From a virus, in the IMG/VR virus record IMGVR_UViG_3300049445_000157, positions 1 to 29,794 of that record: a DNA stretch of 29,794 nt; one strand, 5' to 3'. This document shows positions 1 through 6,390 of this stretch, in pieces. Below the pieces are notes generated by a model. The model had not been told where the DNA came from and made no database searches. It was given only the letters and a program-made list of their open reading frames with translations. How positions within the stretch are numbered: the stretch's first letter is position 1; each line of letters starts with the position of its first letter. The translations under genes and the position numbers were made by a program.

Positions 1-267
1 GTGTTGCGTCCCACCGTTCGCGCCGCCGACAGCCGCGTCGATGCTAGTAATGTTTAGGTCGAAGAATGCGGCGACGGGAGAGCCACCGAGGATTTGAGTA
101 ACGCTAATCGGCGCGTCGGTTGCAGTGATCGTAGTTTGCGTGCCGGCGACATTGGCAACGGCGTTGATCGGCGTGCCGCCCGTTTGACCAAAGGTCAGGA
201 TCACGTCGGCGGAAGCCGGCGACGCAATGGCAAGCGCGGTTGCGGCGAGCAGGATCGAGCGGATCAT
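1..267 (-). CDS. Partial secreted protein with signal peptide, PEP-CTERM-like (runs off left edge)
   Basis: The frame opens at ATG 267 and stays open to the window edge, giving 89 codons. It begins MIRSILLAATALAIASPASA, a textbook Sec signal peptide: positive N-terminus, hydrophobic core and an A-S-A cleavage site. The mature part starts DVILTFGQTGGTP and is rich in Thr, Ala, Gly and Asn, with ITATDAPISVTQI and AAFFDLNITSID segments. That style resembles exported alphaproteobacterial proteins with PEP-CTERM anchors, but the C-terminus lies outside the window, so no anchor can be shown. Its ATG overlaps the HNH stop as ATGA, and GAGG lies 5 nt upstream, so it is cotranslated with phage genes. 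A secreted protein here is a moron candidate. Reading frame and signal peptide are firm; family assignment is weak. Confidence 0.7.
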   Translation of the reverse strand, partial: MIRSILLAATALAIASPASADVILTFGQTGGTPINAVANVAGTQTTITATDAPISVTQILGGSPVAAFFDLNITSIDAAVGGANGGTQH

Positions 268-584
268 TTTAGCCTCGTTGGATTGCCGAAGCCGCCATCG
301 ACGGCGGCAGTCTTTCGATCGTGGCACGGCTTGGTCATCGCCTGGAGATTGTCCCAAGCGTAAAGCAAAGCGTCGTCGCCGTGGTGTGGCAGTTTATGGT
401 CAACGACCGTCGCAACGCGACCGCAACCACACTCACACAACGGATGCGTCGCGAGATACGCAATCCGCAATTTGTCCCAGCGTCGCTTCGTGTAGTGCCG
501 CACCTTGCTCTGATCGTATGCGCGACGACGATCGACCTGTGATTGCCAGCCGACCGGTTGATGGACCGGCGCGCGCGTTGCCAT
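264..584 (-). CDS. HNH endonuclease, phage packaging type
   Basis: This 106-residue protein carries a compact HNH motif in its C-terminal half. It has CECGCG (Cys pair), then VVDHKLP (first His of the beta-beta-alpha-metal fold), then WDNLQAMTKPCHDRKTA (the N-H and second Cys region). The N-terminal half is basic with an RRAYDQSK...YTKRRW segment, usual for phage HNH nucleases encoded just before small terminase. Such enzymes (HK97 gp74 type) nick DNA and assist terminase in packaging. The start is ATG 584, overlapping the upstream stop as TAATG. The stop overlaps the next gene as ATGA. Small terminase would be expected downstream, but a secreted protein follows instead. Confidence 0.88.
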   Translation of the reverse strand: MATRAPVHQPVGWQSQVDRRRAYDQSKVRHYTKRRWDKLRIAYLATHPLCECGCGRVATVVDHKLPHHGDDALLYAWDNLQAMTKPCHDRKTAAVDGGFGNPTRLK

Positions 585-898
585 TAGCCGAAGCGCTCAG
601 TCTCGCGCGCAAGCCCGGCGCGCTTCATGGTCTGGTCGATCTCGGCGACGATATCGAGCGGCAAGCGGCCGACCAGCAGGCACTCGGAAGCGTCGAGCGG
701 AACCGCATCGAGCGTCTGAACCATCGCGACGCAACCGGCGAGATCGATACGGACATGCGAGCGATGGCGCGGGCCATGCTGCGCGACAACCGGCAGCGCC
801 AGCGGATCGGTATAGCGGCCTCGCGGATAGGTCCAGATTACCCACGTTCGGCCAGCGGATGCGACGATGGCGCCGCGCTCGAAGTGTTCTCGTTTCAT
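584..898 (-). CDS. PemK/MazF-fold-like protein without visible antitoxin
   Basis: This 104-residue protein begins MKREHFERGAIVASAG, matching the basic start and first strand of PemK/MazF proteins. A middle ALPVVAQ strand follows, then VRIDLAGCVAMVQTLDAVPL and the C-terminal pattern VGRLPLDIVAEIDQTMKRAGL, which resembles the G-x-L...V..V...L end of that fold. The usual R-P and T-S active-site features of mRNA interferases are not clear, so it may be a non-toxic derivative or a DNA-associated phage protein. No antitoxin-like gene adjoins it. The ATG at 898 was chosen because upstream codons look non-coding. It ends in a TAATG overlap with the HNH gene. Confidence 0.5.
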   Translation of the reverse strand: MKREHFERGAIVASAGRTWVIWTYPRGRYTDPLALPVVAQHGPRHRSHVRIDLAGCVAMVQTLDAVPLDASECLLVGRLPLDIVAEIDQTMKRAGLARETERFG

Positions 899-1011
899 GG
901 GATGGATTGGCGATCGCTGGCCGGCGCGTTGCACGCAACGGCTGCGAGGATAGCGGATTCGCTACCACCGATTGGAAGCCGCAGCAACAATGTTGCGCGG
1001 GATCGCGTGAG

Positions 1012-1209
1012 CTAGGCCCCTGGAAACCGTTCCTCCGGGTGGGCCTCTAGCCACACCATGAACCGCTCATAGCAATCGTTGCATACCAAGTCGGTCGGCT
1101 CGTCGCGCGGCACTTCTGGCATATTCGCGCGATACTCGGCTTGGGCCTCGGCGTCGGACCAGCCTTTCTCGTAGACGCCGCCGCAGTTGGCGCATGTGAA
1201 CTCGCCCAT
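1012..1209 (-). CDS. Small zinc-ribbon protein (65 aa)
   Basis: The protein starts MGEFTCANCGG and later has LVCNDCYERF, two CxxC pairs about 40 residues apart that form a likely zinc ribbon. An acidic spacer (EAQAEYRANMPEVPRDEPTD) separates them. The start is ATG 1209 because a perfect AGGAGG lies 5 nt upstream; an in-frame GTG at 1215 would sit inside that site. It is the first gene after the control region at 1216-1449. Function is unknown; zinc-ribbon peptides in phages often contact DNA or polymerase. Confidence 0.75.
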   Translation of the reverse strand: MGEFTCANCGGVYEKGWSDAEAQAEYRANMPEVPRDEPTDLVCNDCYERFMVWLEAHPEERFPGA

Positions 1210-1260
1210 GACCACCTCCTACTGGCAATTGCCACAATCAAGCGACATTTTTCCTATGAT

Positions 1261-1293
1261 GTCACGCCTCGCTAACCGGAGGTCACGACTCGC
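1261..1293. repeat. Two direct repeats 21 bp apart
   Basis: GTCACGCCTCGC at 1261-1272 recurs as GTCACGACTCGC at 1282-1293 with one mismatch. The 21-bp centre distance is two helical turns, so a bound protein would occupy the same DNA face twice, as activators or iteron binders do. Confidence 0.55.
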
Positions 1294-1342
1294 CTTCGTT
1301 CGCGATTCTCCCCCGGACGGAATGACGGTCAGAATGTCCGGG

Positions 1343-1374
1343 TTGCTCAAAAGTCGGCCGGCGGTTTTGAGCAA
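1343..1374. repeat. Perfect 10-bp inverted repeat
   Basis: TTGCTCAAAA at 1343-1352 pairs perfectly with TTTTGAGCAA at 1365-1374 across a 12-nt GC-rich spacer. The A and T tracts flank the spacer on both strands, so it could be an operator or a weak bidirectional terminator. Function is not assigned. Confidence 0.6.
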
Positions 1375-1398
1375 TGTTGCCAAAATGCCACATGCCCC

Positions 1399-1430
1399 GC
1401 GCCGGCCCCTAGAGGGGTGCTAGACGGCGC
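1399..1430 (-). terminator. Hairpin after the sigma-like regulator gene
   Basis: GCGCCG at 1399-1404 pairs with CGGCGC at 1425-1430, enclosing CCCC-TAGA-GGGG at 1406-1417. It lies 20 nt past the stop of the minus-strand regulator gene. There is no good U tract on that strand, so factor-independent termination is uncertain. Confidence 0.35.
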
Positions 1431-1449
1431 CGAGCGTCCCGCCGCTCCG

Positions 1450-1932
1450 CTACCCGTCCGGACCGCCTTCGCGCCGCGTAGCCCAGGCGCGGGCCAGCGC
1501 GCGGAGGGCGCGAACCGTCCAGGCTTCCGCCGTGTGGTTGCTCCGGCCGCACCGCCGGCCGATCTCCGGCCAGGATAGGTCCTCGACGACGCAAGCGACG
1601 CAGAGCGCGGTTGCCAGCCGGCCGATCCGCCGCTCGACGGCGGTCAGCGTGGCGAGCGTGTCGACCAAGCCGAGCATGCGGTCGTGCGCGTCAGCGCCGC
1701 CGCTGATCCGGCCGGCAAGCTCGCCGCCACCCGACGCCTGCCAGCGGTCATACGCCGCGCGATACTCGACCGCCGCTTGCCAGACCTCGAGATTGATCCG
1801 GCCGGCGGACCGGAGCGCGTCGAGCCGCGTCCGCACGCGCCAGCCTTGCCGGAAGGTCGCCGCATCGACGCGCGGTGGCTCGATCTCGGCGACATGCTGG
1901 AGCCGGTCGAGCGACGGCGCGTTGCTGGTCAT
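1450..1932 (-). CDS. Sigma-region-4-like HTH protein, candidate late-gene regulator
   Basis: This 160-residue protein ends in a clear helix-turn-helix: LSWPEIGRRCGRSNHTAEAW followed by TVRALRALARAWATR. It looks like sigma factor region 4 or phage Q-like late activators. The preceding part has a basic GWRVRTRLDALRSAG segment and an YRAAYDRWQ helix. Its place at the end of the replication operon, just before a structured non-coding region, is where lambdoid phages keep their late regulator. The start is ATG 1932, overlapping the upstream stop as ATGA. The HTH is clear; the late-regulator role is inference from position. Confidence 0.7.
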   Translation of the reverse strand: MTSNAPSLDRLQHVAEIEPPRVDAATFRQGWRVRTRLDALRSAGRINLEVWQAAVEYRAAYDRWQASGGGELAGRISGGADAHDRMLGLVDTLATLTAVERRIGRLATALCVACVVEDLSWPEIGRRCGRSNHTAEAWTVRALRALARAWATRREGGPDG

Positions 1933-2117
1933 GGCCGACGGCGCGGCAACCGCGCGAGATTGTCGGCCAGCCCTTCCAGCGCGCGGGTAATGGCGATCCG
2001 CTCCAGTGGGCACAGGTGGCGACCAAGTTCCGAAGCGATCTCGCACACCGCGACCTCGATCGCGAGCATGCGCGGATCGATCGAGCCGCCGTAAGCGTCG
2101 CCGGGGCTTGCGCTCAT
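1929..2117 (-). CDS. Small hypothetical protein (62 aa)
   Basis: It starts MSASPGDAYGGSIDPRMLAI and continues as one amphipathic helical stretch, CEIASELGRHLCPLERIAITRALEGLADNL. The ATG at 2117 overlaps the upstream stop and the stop overlaps the next ATG, both as ATGA, so it sits in a chain of coupled genes. I do not recognise the family. Confidence 0.65.
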   Translation of the reverse strand: MSASPGDAYGGSIDPRMLAIEVAVCEIASELGRHLCPLERIAITRALEGLADNLARLPRRRP

Positions 2118-2299
2118 CGCCGCACCTTGGTCACCAGCCAAGCGCGAACGCGGTTGCACAGGCCGCACGAGCGGCGTTGCGGCGGCGGTGGCGTACGCTG
2201 GAGCTGGGCGGTGGGCCCACGCCACGCGCTAGGCGGCGTCGGGACCGACAGGCGCGGCGCGTAGTTCGGCGGACGCGGGGGGCGCTGGCTGATTGGCAT
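2114..2299 (-). CDS. Small proline-rich CxxC protein (61 aa)
   Basis: The protein begins MPISQRPPRPPNYAPRLSVP and ends with a basic segment around SCGLCNRVRAWLV, which contains one CxxC pair. The start is ATG 2299 because GGGAGG lies about 10 nt upstream; a TTG at 2341 is the alternative. It overlaps the end of the preceding gene by 71 bp and ends in ATGA with the next. A single CxxC could bind metal as a dimer. Function unknown. Confidence 0.55.
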   Translation of the reverse strand: MPISQRPPRPPNYAPRLSVPTPPSAWRGPTAQLQRTPPPPQRRSCGLCNRVRAWLVTKVRR

Positions 2300-2783
2300 C
2301 GGTGCGTTTCCTCCCATTGGGCAGCGGGTTGATCCGGTCAAGCTGTTCCGGCGAGAGATAGCTCGGCTTCGGCGTGCGTGCGGTCCGCCACTCCTCGACC
2401 GGCTGCGCGCCGGCTCGCAATGCGGCGATCGTCTCGGCGACGACGCGCGTCACATGCTCGATCTCCTCCGGCGTCGGCTCGCCGCGTTGCCGGATTGGCG
2501 GCGGCGGCGGTAGCGCGGGCAATGCCGGTCGATTGGCGCGCCACCAGTCGCCGAGCCACGCCGCAAGCTCGCCGTAGGTCGGGAAGCCCTTGACCGCCTG
2601 GGCGGCGACGTATTCGAGCGACGCGGTGGTAAAGGCGGCGTCGGGGAAGCGCTCGAGGAGCATCGGCACGTATGCCGCGAGCTTCATCTCGGCTTCCTGA
2701 CGGCTAATGCTGACGGCGGACAAGATGCCGAGCGATTGGCACCACTGACGCACCACCGGGACGTGGGTTCGCTTGGTCTGCAT
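2229..2783 (-). CDS. Phage replication-associated protein, possible helicase-loader type
   Basis: The 184-residue product has an N-terminal helical domain: VVRQWCQSLGILSAVSISRQEAEMKL, then YVPMLLERFPDAAFTTASLEYVA and FPTYGELAAWLGDWWRANRP. The FPTY...L..WWR ending is typical of small proteins encoded just after a phage replication initiator. A proline-rich linker and a charged tail follow. The start is ATG 2783 with AGGAG 10 nt upstream, giving an 80-bp overlap with the preceding gene; ATG 2687 with AGGAAG is the alternative. The link to replication rests on context and domain style, not on a catalytic motif; there is no Walker box. Confidence 0.6.
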   Translation of the reverse strand: MQTKRTHVPVVRQWCQSLGILSAVSISRQEAEMKLAAYVPMLLERFPDAAFTTASLEYVAAQAVKGFPTYGELAAWLGDWWRANRPALPALPPPPPIRQRGEPTPEEIEHVTRVVAETIAALRAGAQPVEEWRTARTPKPSYLSPEQLDRINPLPNGRKRTDANQPAPPASAELRAAPVGPDAA

Positions 2784-3327
2784 GATCGACGGTCTCCTGC
2801 ATGTCACCGGCCGCGCTATCGGTGAAGCCGTTCCGGCTTTCCTTCCCCCCATTCATTCCAGCGCGACCGCGCGCCCCCCTTGGGGGGCTACGGGGGGACT
2901 CTTTCTGCGATTCTTTTGTCTGAGATTCGTGCGATGGCAAACTGGACTCGTTTGCCATAGCAAAATCGTGCCGATATCGAGCTTGCGCGCCGCTTTGACC
3001 CGCCTTGGAGCGAATGCTCGCGAGCTTCCCATCGGACTCCATGCGGCGGCTCATGAGACACCCGCAAGCACCTCGGTGAGCGACTCCTTTGCGCTCCAAT
3101 TCGGCGATCAGGCGCCCGAGATGCCCCTGCTTGCAGCGCACCAGCTTTGCCAGTTCGGCGATCGAGGGCGCCTTGCCGTTGACCGTGACGTGGCCATATG
3201 GCGTCCCCTGCGCGGCAATACAGAGCAGGCGCATCCAGACTCCTTGCGCGGCGAGGCTGCACAGAGCGAGCGCGGGATCGTCCGCCCAATCGCTCCAATA
3301 GAATTTTCCCCACCGCAGCTTGTTCAC
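2704..3327 (-). CDS. Phage replication initiator-like protein
   Basis: This 207-residue protein opens with KLRWGKFYWSDWADDPALAL, then CSLAAQGVWMRLLCIAAQGTPYGHVTVNGK. That is the winged-helix head of DUF1376/O-like phage replication proteins. A second helical unit (IAELAKLVRCKQGHLGRLIAELERKGV) reads as the recognition part, followed by a low-complexity Ser/Lys-rich tail. The start is GTG 3327, supported by GGGAGGGG about 6 nt upstream; an ATG two bases upstream is out of frame. Its partner is the next gene. The probable role is origin recognition and recruitment of host replication factors. Confidence 0.65.
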   Translation of the reverse strand: MNKLRWGKFYWSDWADDPALALCSLAAQGVWMRLLCIAAQGTPYGHVTVNGKAPSIAELAKLVRCKQGHLGRLIAELERKGVAHRGACGCLMSRRMESDGKLASIRSKAGQSGAQARYRHDFAMANESSLPSHESQTKESQKESPRSPPRGARGRAGMNGGKESRNGFTDSAAGDMQETVDHADQANPRPGGASVVPIARHLVRRQH

Positions 3328-3348
3328 ATTGTCCCCTCCCGGCGTCAG

Positions 3349-3945
3349 TCATTGAAAAGCTGGACCCCTGTCCATTAGCTCTAGTTGCATTGCGCTGAAT
3401 CGTCGGAAGTTGGCGTGCCGTTCCAGGTCGGCATACGGCGTCCAGATAACCCAACTGCTATTGCGCTGGCGTCGCTTTGTTTGCTCGCGCTTGTCGTAAA
3501 GCTGCCAGCGACGGAGGCCGCTTTCCATTCGCTCGTTAAGCATGGCCTTCCACGCCGGCAGACGACCAACGACACCAGAATCGTATGACAAACAATAGAT
3601 GCCGATTAGATCGGCGTTGCAGGTAAGACCCCAGCCGCGTTTAGAATTGATGCGATCCGGCGTGCCGTCGGGCATAAGAACGCGATTTGAGTAAACCTCA
3701 AATGGAGCGTCGTGGGATTTTTCCAGAAACTTCATTTCAAGCACGTATGAACCGAATTGATCGACGCTTACTAGCGCATCACCGGCAGTCTTTTGCAGCA
3801 ACAAGGCAAGTCCGCTTTTAGCGATCCACACCCAGCGCCCATCATAAGACTCCTGCGTTAACCAAGGCGCCAGACGTTGTTTTCCGCGCTCCTCGATCCG
3901 TCGCGCCTGATCGAATGCGTTCGGAAGGCGGACAATGTTTGTCAT
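3349..3945 (-). CDS. Hypothetical phage protein, possible PD-(D/E)XK nuclease fold
   Basis: In this 198-residue protein the segment ALVSVDQFGSYVLEMKFLEK has D62 followed by E70-M-K72, the spacing of a PD-(D/E)XK core. FEVYSNR and GWGLTCNADLIGIYCL follow, a pattern also seen in phage nucleases of that fold. The C-terminus is basic and Trp-rich (SSWVIWTPYADLERH). It starts at ATG 3945, overlapping the methyltransferase stop as ATGA. Local GC content is lower than its neighbours. The nuclease idea is suggestive only. Together with the VRR-NUC gene it could supply the exonuclease absent beside recT. Confidence 0.5.
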   Translation of the reverse strand: MTNIVRLPNAFDQARRIEERGKQRLAPWLTQESYDGRWVWIAKSGLALLLQKTAGDALVSVDQFGSYVLEMKFLEKSHDAPFEVYSNRVLMPDGTPDRINSKRGWGLTCNADLIGIYCLSYDSGVVGRLPAWKAMLNERMESGLRRWQLYDKREQTKRRQRNSSWVIWTPYADLERHANFRRFSAMQLELMDRGPAFQ

Positions 3946-4937
3946 TGTGCCGCGTCCGCAAGCTGATTGCCCCAGCCGGTCCAGCCATCGCGCGCTTCGC
4001 GCTGGAATAGTTCAAGCTTCGGCAATGTTGGATACCAGCGCTCGATTAGTTCATAGAACGCGACCGGTTTTTCGCTATGCCTACCACGATCAGCAAAGAT
4101 GACCGACGACTCGCGATCCTCGGGCAATGGCGGCGGAAGCTCGCCCCGCTTCGCGATCAGCAATAGCTCGTGCTGCGACCGCGCATGGTAGCCCATGCCG
4201 ATCTTGTCCTTTACCCAGACGACGTTCGTCCGATAGGTGAAGCCCCAGGCGGCAATGACGGCGAGACATTCGGCGAGCTTCGGCGCGGTCGCCCACATAT
4301 AGAGCAACGCATCGTCGGCGGCGATCTGAGCGATCGGCAAAGCGCAGATGTCGTCGAGCTGCATCGTCGGATATTGATTCTCGATCGAGCGATTGCTGCC
4401 GCCCATTGGGGGATTCTCATATCGCCAAGGCGGGTCGGCGAGCAGCAAGGGAAACTGACCAGACGGAAGCGACATGCCGGCAATCTGATGTTGCTGTCGC
4501 CGCTTCGCGATCTCGGCGCGAAGCTCGCGCACCGTAGCACGCTGTTTCTCCGTCCAGTCTAATAGCGCGTCTGCGTGCTCTTGATTCGCAATTCCAGACA
4601 CTTCCCGATGGAAGCTCCAACTTAACATGTCGCGACGTCGCGACACGTCGGCGAAACGTTTAGCAACCCATCCCGCATCGCGGCAGGTTTCGTATGTTGG
4701 ACCATGCCAACTATCGCTTTGCACAATCGCAAGCCGATCGCCGAAGTGATGCTCGCCGAATGCCCACCAGTCGCCGATCCACCACAGCACGGCGCCTTCG
4801 ATCTGGCCTAACATTTCGCCGGCTTTGCGCCAGTCGTCGAACGTGCATGCCTTCGGGATCGACCACGATACGCGAGTAACCTTGCCGGCAAGGCCCAACT
4901 TGCTGCCGACGCCGACAAGCGTCCCGCGCGTCGTCAT
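3942..4937 (-). CDS. MT-A70 family DNA adenine N6-methyltransferase with extra N-terminal domain
   Basis: The protein has 331 residues. The C-terminal half is an MT-A70 methyltransferase: LLLADPPWRYENPP puts the catalytic DPPW at residues 168-171, followed by ENQYPTM, DALLYMWATAPKL, WGFTYRTNVVWVKDKIGMGYHAR and the HSEKPVAFYELIERW end. It transfers methyl from S-adenosylmethionine to adenine N6. Residues 30-120 (WWIGDWWAFGEHHFGDR ... RRRDMLSWSFHREV) form a separate helical domain that I cannot name. The start is ATG 4937, overlapping the VRR-NUC stop as ATGA; longer frames to 5270 are read-through of that gene. No cognate restriction enzyme is seen, so it probably protects or marks phage DNA. 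Confidence 0.88.
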   Translation of the reverse strand: MTTRGTLVGVGSKLGLAGKVTRVSWSIPKACTFDDWRKAGEMLGQIEGAVLWWIGDWWAFGEHHFGDRLAIVQSDSWHGPTYETCRDAGWVAKRFADVSRRRDMLSWSFHREVSGIANQEHADALLDWTEKQRATVRELRAEIAKRRQQHQIAGMSLPSGQFPLLLADPPWRYENPPMGGSNRSIENQYPTMQLDDICALPIAQIAADDALLYMWATAPKLAECLAVIAAWGFTYRTNVVWVKDKIGMGYHARSQHELLLIAKRGELPPPLPEDRESSVIFADRGRHSEKPVAFYELIERWYPTLPKLELFQREARDGWTGWGNQLADAAQ

Positions 4938-5440
4938 GCTGCGATCCTCCCCCGTAACGGCACTTGCCAAGCCGCGAGCGCGTCGAGCACGGCGACGACG
5001 GTCTCGCAGACCGCGATCCGCATCCCCGCCGCTTCCAGCCGTGGGAATTCCTCGCGCTGGCCCTCGACGTAGCGGCGCGCGCCGGTCCGCCGGTTGACCA
5101 CCCACCGCGCGATGCTCAACCGCTCGCCGGGGCGCTTTAGCTCGATGCCGTGTGTCGCGCCGCAGTGCAGCACGAGAATGTCGGGCCAGTTGCGCTTGAG
5201 ACCGAGCCGCGCGAGCTTGACCGCGTAGCGCGCCGGCAACGGGACGTGGCCCGCCGGGAACGTCGTCCAACGGGCCGGCGGCATCAGGAGCCGGTCGAGC
5301 GCTTCGGCGACGGCCGCATGCAGATCATTCTCGGGCGGGATAGCCGCGGTCAACCGGAACGGGGCGCGACGTTTGTCCGTAATCGTACAGTTTTTTAACG
5401 GGGCGGCGTCGGTCGTACGCAATAATGGCGCGCGGCCCAC
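4934..5440 (-). CDS. VRR-NUC family nuclease
   Basis: In this 168-residue protein, PPENDLHAAVAEALDRLL supplies the N-terminal Glu, NWPDILVL supplies P86-D87, and GIELKRPG supplies E100-L-K102. This is the PD-(D/E)XK triad of VRR-NUC nucleases. A Gln and a Cys-containing helix near the end (GQREEFPRLEAAGMRIAVCET) match the family. Phage members act on branched or recombination DNA. The start is taken as GTG 5440, 9 nt after the regulator's stop. The N-terminal 30 residues are atypical, so a later start is possible. Confidence 0.78.
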   Translation of the reverse strand: MGRAPLLRTTDAAPLKNCTITDKRRAPFRLTAAIPPENDLHAAVAEALDRLLMPPARWTTFPAGHVPLPARYAVKLARLGLKRNWPDILVLHCGATHGIELKRPGERLSIARWVVNRRTGARRYVEGQREEFPRLEAAGMRIAVCETVVAVLDALAAWQVPLRGRIAA

Positions 5441-5449
5441 GACGCGGCC

Positions 5450-5695
5450 CTACGCTACAGATCGGACGGGGCGGGTTCCTACACGATAGCGGCTATCGCG
5501 CGGCAGACCGGCGCGAAGCTCCTCGATGGTAATGTCGCCCAGCCCCCGCGCGGCGGCGAGATCGAGCAGCAACGGCCAGAACGACGGCGGGATACCGTTG
5601 GAGCGCCAGCGCGAGATCGCGCTATCGCTCCGTCCGGTTAGGAGGGACAGCGCGGTGTTGCCGCCGAAAGCATCGATGATGCGGTCGTGTCTCAT
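5450..5695 (-). CDS. YdaS/Cro-like transcriptional regulator (81 aa)
   Basis: IIDAFGGNTALSLLTGRSDSAISRW followed by RSNGIPPSFWPLLLDLA is the YdaS/Cro-like helix-turn-helix, occupying residues 6-55. Such proteins sit divergent to the repressor gene in lambdoid phages. The ATG at 5695 has no Shine-Dalgarno: the sequence before it on this strand reads GCTATACCCCC, so a TATA-like -10 box ends only a few bases upstream. Transcription may therefore start at or near the ATG, giving a leaderless message. The gene leads the whole replication operon. The XRE gene on the other strand may be the opposing partner. Confidence 0.78.
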   Translation of the reverse strand: MRHDRIIDAFGGNTALSLLTGRSDSAISRWRSNGIPPSFWPLLLDLAAARGLGDITIEELRAGLPRDSRYRVGTRPVRSVA

Positions 5696-5875
5696 GGGGG
5701 TATAGCGCAGGCTACGCCAAAGCTTGCACGGCGTGCAAGTCTAGCGGTCTTGCGGCGATCGGCGTCTAATGCGACCATGCACAGGCAAGGGGCGTTCCCT
5801 TGCGACCAAGATAAGACGCCCGCCCGCCTAGTCTGGGGCGCGCTTTTGTTTGCCGGTTGGTTTGAAGGTTGTGCA
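5696..5875. promoter_or_regulatory. Divergent lysogeny control region
   Basis: This 180-bp gap separates two divergent HTH regulator genes, the standard place for a phage genetic switch. It holds the 17-bp operator at 5723-5739 and a perfect 7-bp inverted repeat at 5785-5803 (GCAAGGG / CCCTTGC, 5-nt loop). A TATA-like box just before the minus-strand ATG is also present. No other coding capacity is convincing. Confidence 0.65.
5723..5739. promoter_or_regulatory. Operator O1, perfect 17-bp dyad
   Basis: CTTGCACGGCGTGCAAG is a perfect palindrome about its central base, the size and form of lambda-type repressor operators. It lies 16 bp before the minus-strand leader region and 137 bp before the XRE gene. 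Three near-copies occur elsewhere in the window. Confidence 0.68.
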
Positions 5876-6337
5876 ATGCCGCAGCGACAGCCCACTGACT
5901 CGTCGTTGGTAATGGAGGGGTTCGGCGAGCGGCTGCGCCACTTGCGTCAGGCGTACGAGGAGCGCGACGGTCCGCGCGGTCATACGCGCGCGCAATGGGC
6001 GAAGCGGCTCCAGGTCTCGCCGGCAATGTATGGTCGGTGGGAAGCCGGTAGAAACCTACCGCGCTTCGAGGATTTGCTTAGGATTTCCCAGCTTTTCCGC
6101 GTCGATCCGAATTATTTGGTCGCAGGGCTTTTGTCGGCACACTTACGGCCTTGGCTCGTGCGCGCTTTGCGGGAGGCGAATCCTCGTATCTTACTTGAGG
6201 CGGATTGGTGGAAAAATCGATCCGAAGCCTTTGTGCAAGCAGATCAAGAACTAGCGGACGCGGCACGGTCGAACACATTACCGGAACCTCCCACTTCATT
6301 TCCACCAAAACGCAAGACGCCAAAGCGTCCGAAGTAA
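5876..6337 (+). CDS. XRE-family repressor-like regulator (153 aa)
   Basis: Residues 15-83 form an XRE helix-turn-helix: FGERLRHLRQAYEERDGPRG, then AQWAKRLQVSPAMYGRWEAG, then RNLPRFEDLLRISQLFRVDP. The loop between the first two helices is longer than usual. The remainder is helical, with a Pro/Lys-rich end (PPKRKTPKRPK). There is no LexA-type S24 peptidase domain, so SOS self-cleavage is unlikely; induction must use another route. The start is ATG 5876 with GAAGG 7 nt upstream; ATG 5912 is possible. It is the best candidate to bind the 17-bp dyads, but the YdaS-like protein could do so too. Confidence 0.8.
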   Translation: MPQRQPTDSSLVMEGFGERLRHLRQAYEERDGPRGHTRAQWAKRLQVSPAMYGRWEAGRNLPRFEDLLRISQLFRVDPNYLVAGLLSAHLRPWLVRALREANPRILLEADWWKNRSEAFVQADQELADAARSNTLPEPPTSFPPKRKTPKRPK

Positions 6338-6358
6338 GCCAGACAAGCCTGCGACTTA

Positions 6359-6385
6359 GTTGTAACAGGTTCGTTACCTGTCAAC
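6359..6385. repeat. Inverted repeat between regulator and early operon
   Basis: ACAGGT at 6365-6370 pairs with ACCTGT at 6376-6381 around TCGTT, with GTTG/CAAC extending the stem. There is no T run, so it is either a second type of operator or a factor-dependent stop for the XRE gene. Confidence 0.5.
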
Positions 6386-6390
6386 CGTCG

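Larger units (their letters stand above)
1216..1449. promoter_or_regulatory. Non-coding control region between the regulator gene and the HNH-side genes
   Basis: No convincing gene lies in these 234 bp. The region holds a 12-bp palindrome TGGCAATTGCCA at 1223-1234 next to the Shine-Dalgarno of the zinc-ribbon gene, direct repeats at 1261-1293, a long inverted repeat at 1343-1374, and a hairpin at 1399-1430 with inner CCCC-TAGA-GGGG. It directly follows a sigma-like regulator gene and precedes the genes that lead towards packaging, so a late promoter or antitermination site is the natural guess. No clean -35/-10 pair was found. Confidence 0.5.

Noticed and set aside
227-1015. Plus-strand 262-codon frame at the left end
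   Set aside because: Shadow of the HNH and PemK-like genes, with low-complexity Arg-rich product and no ribosome site.
4938-5270. Extension of the methyltransferase to an upstream start at 5270
   Set aside because: The added 111 residues are Arg/Ala-rich read-through of the VRR-NUC gene; the ATGA overlap at 4937 gives a natural start.
5811-5860. Possible attenuator before the XRE gene (CGCCC...GGGCG then TTTTGTTT)
   Set aside because: Stem is short and interrupted; not strong enough to call a terminator.
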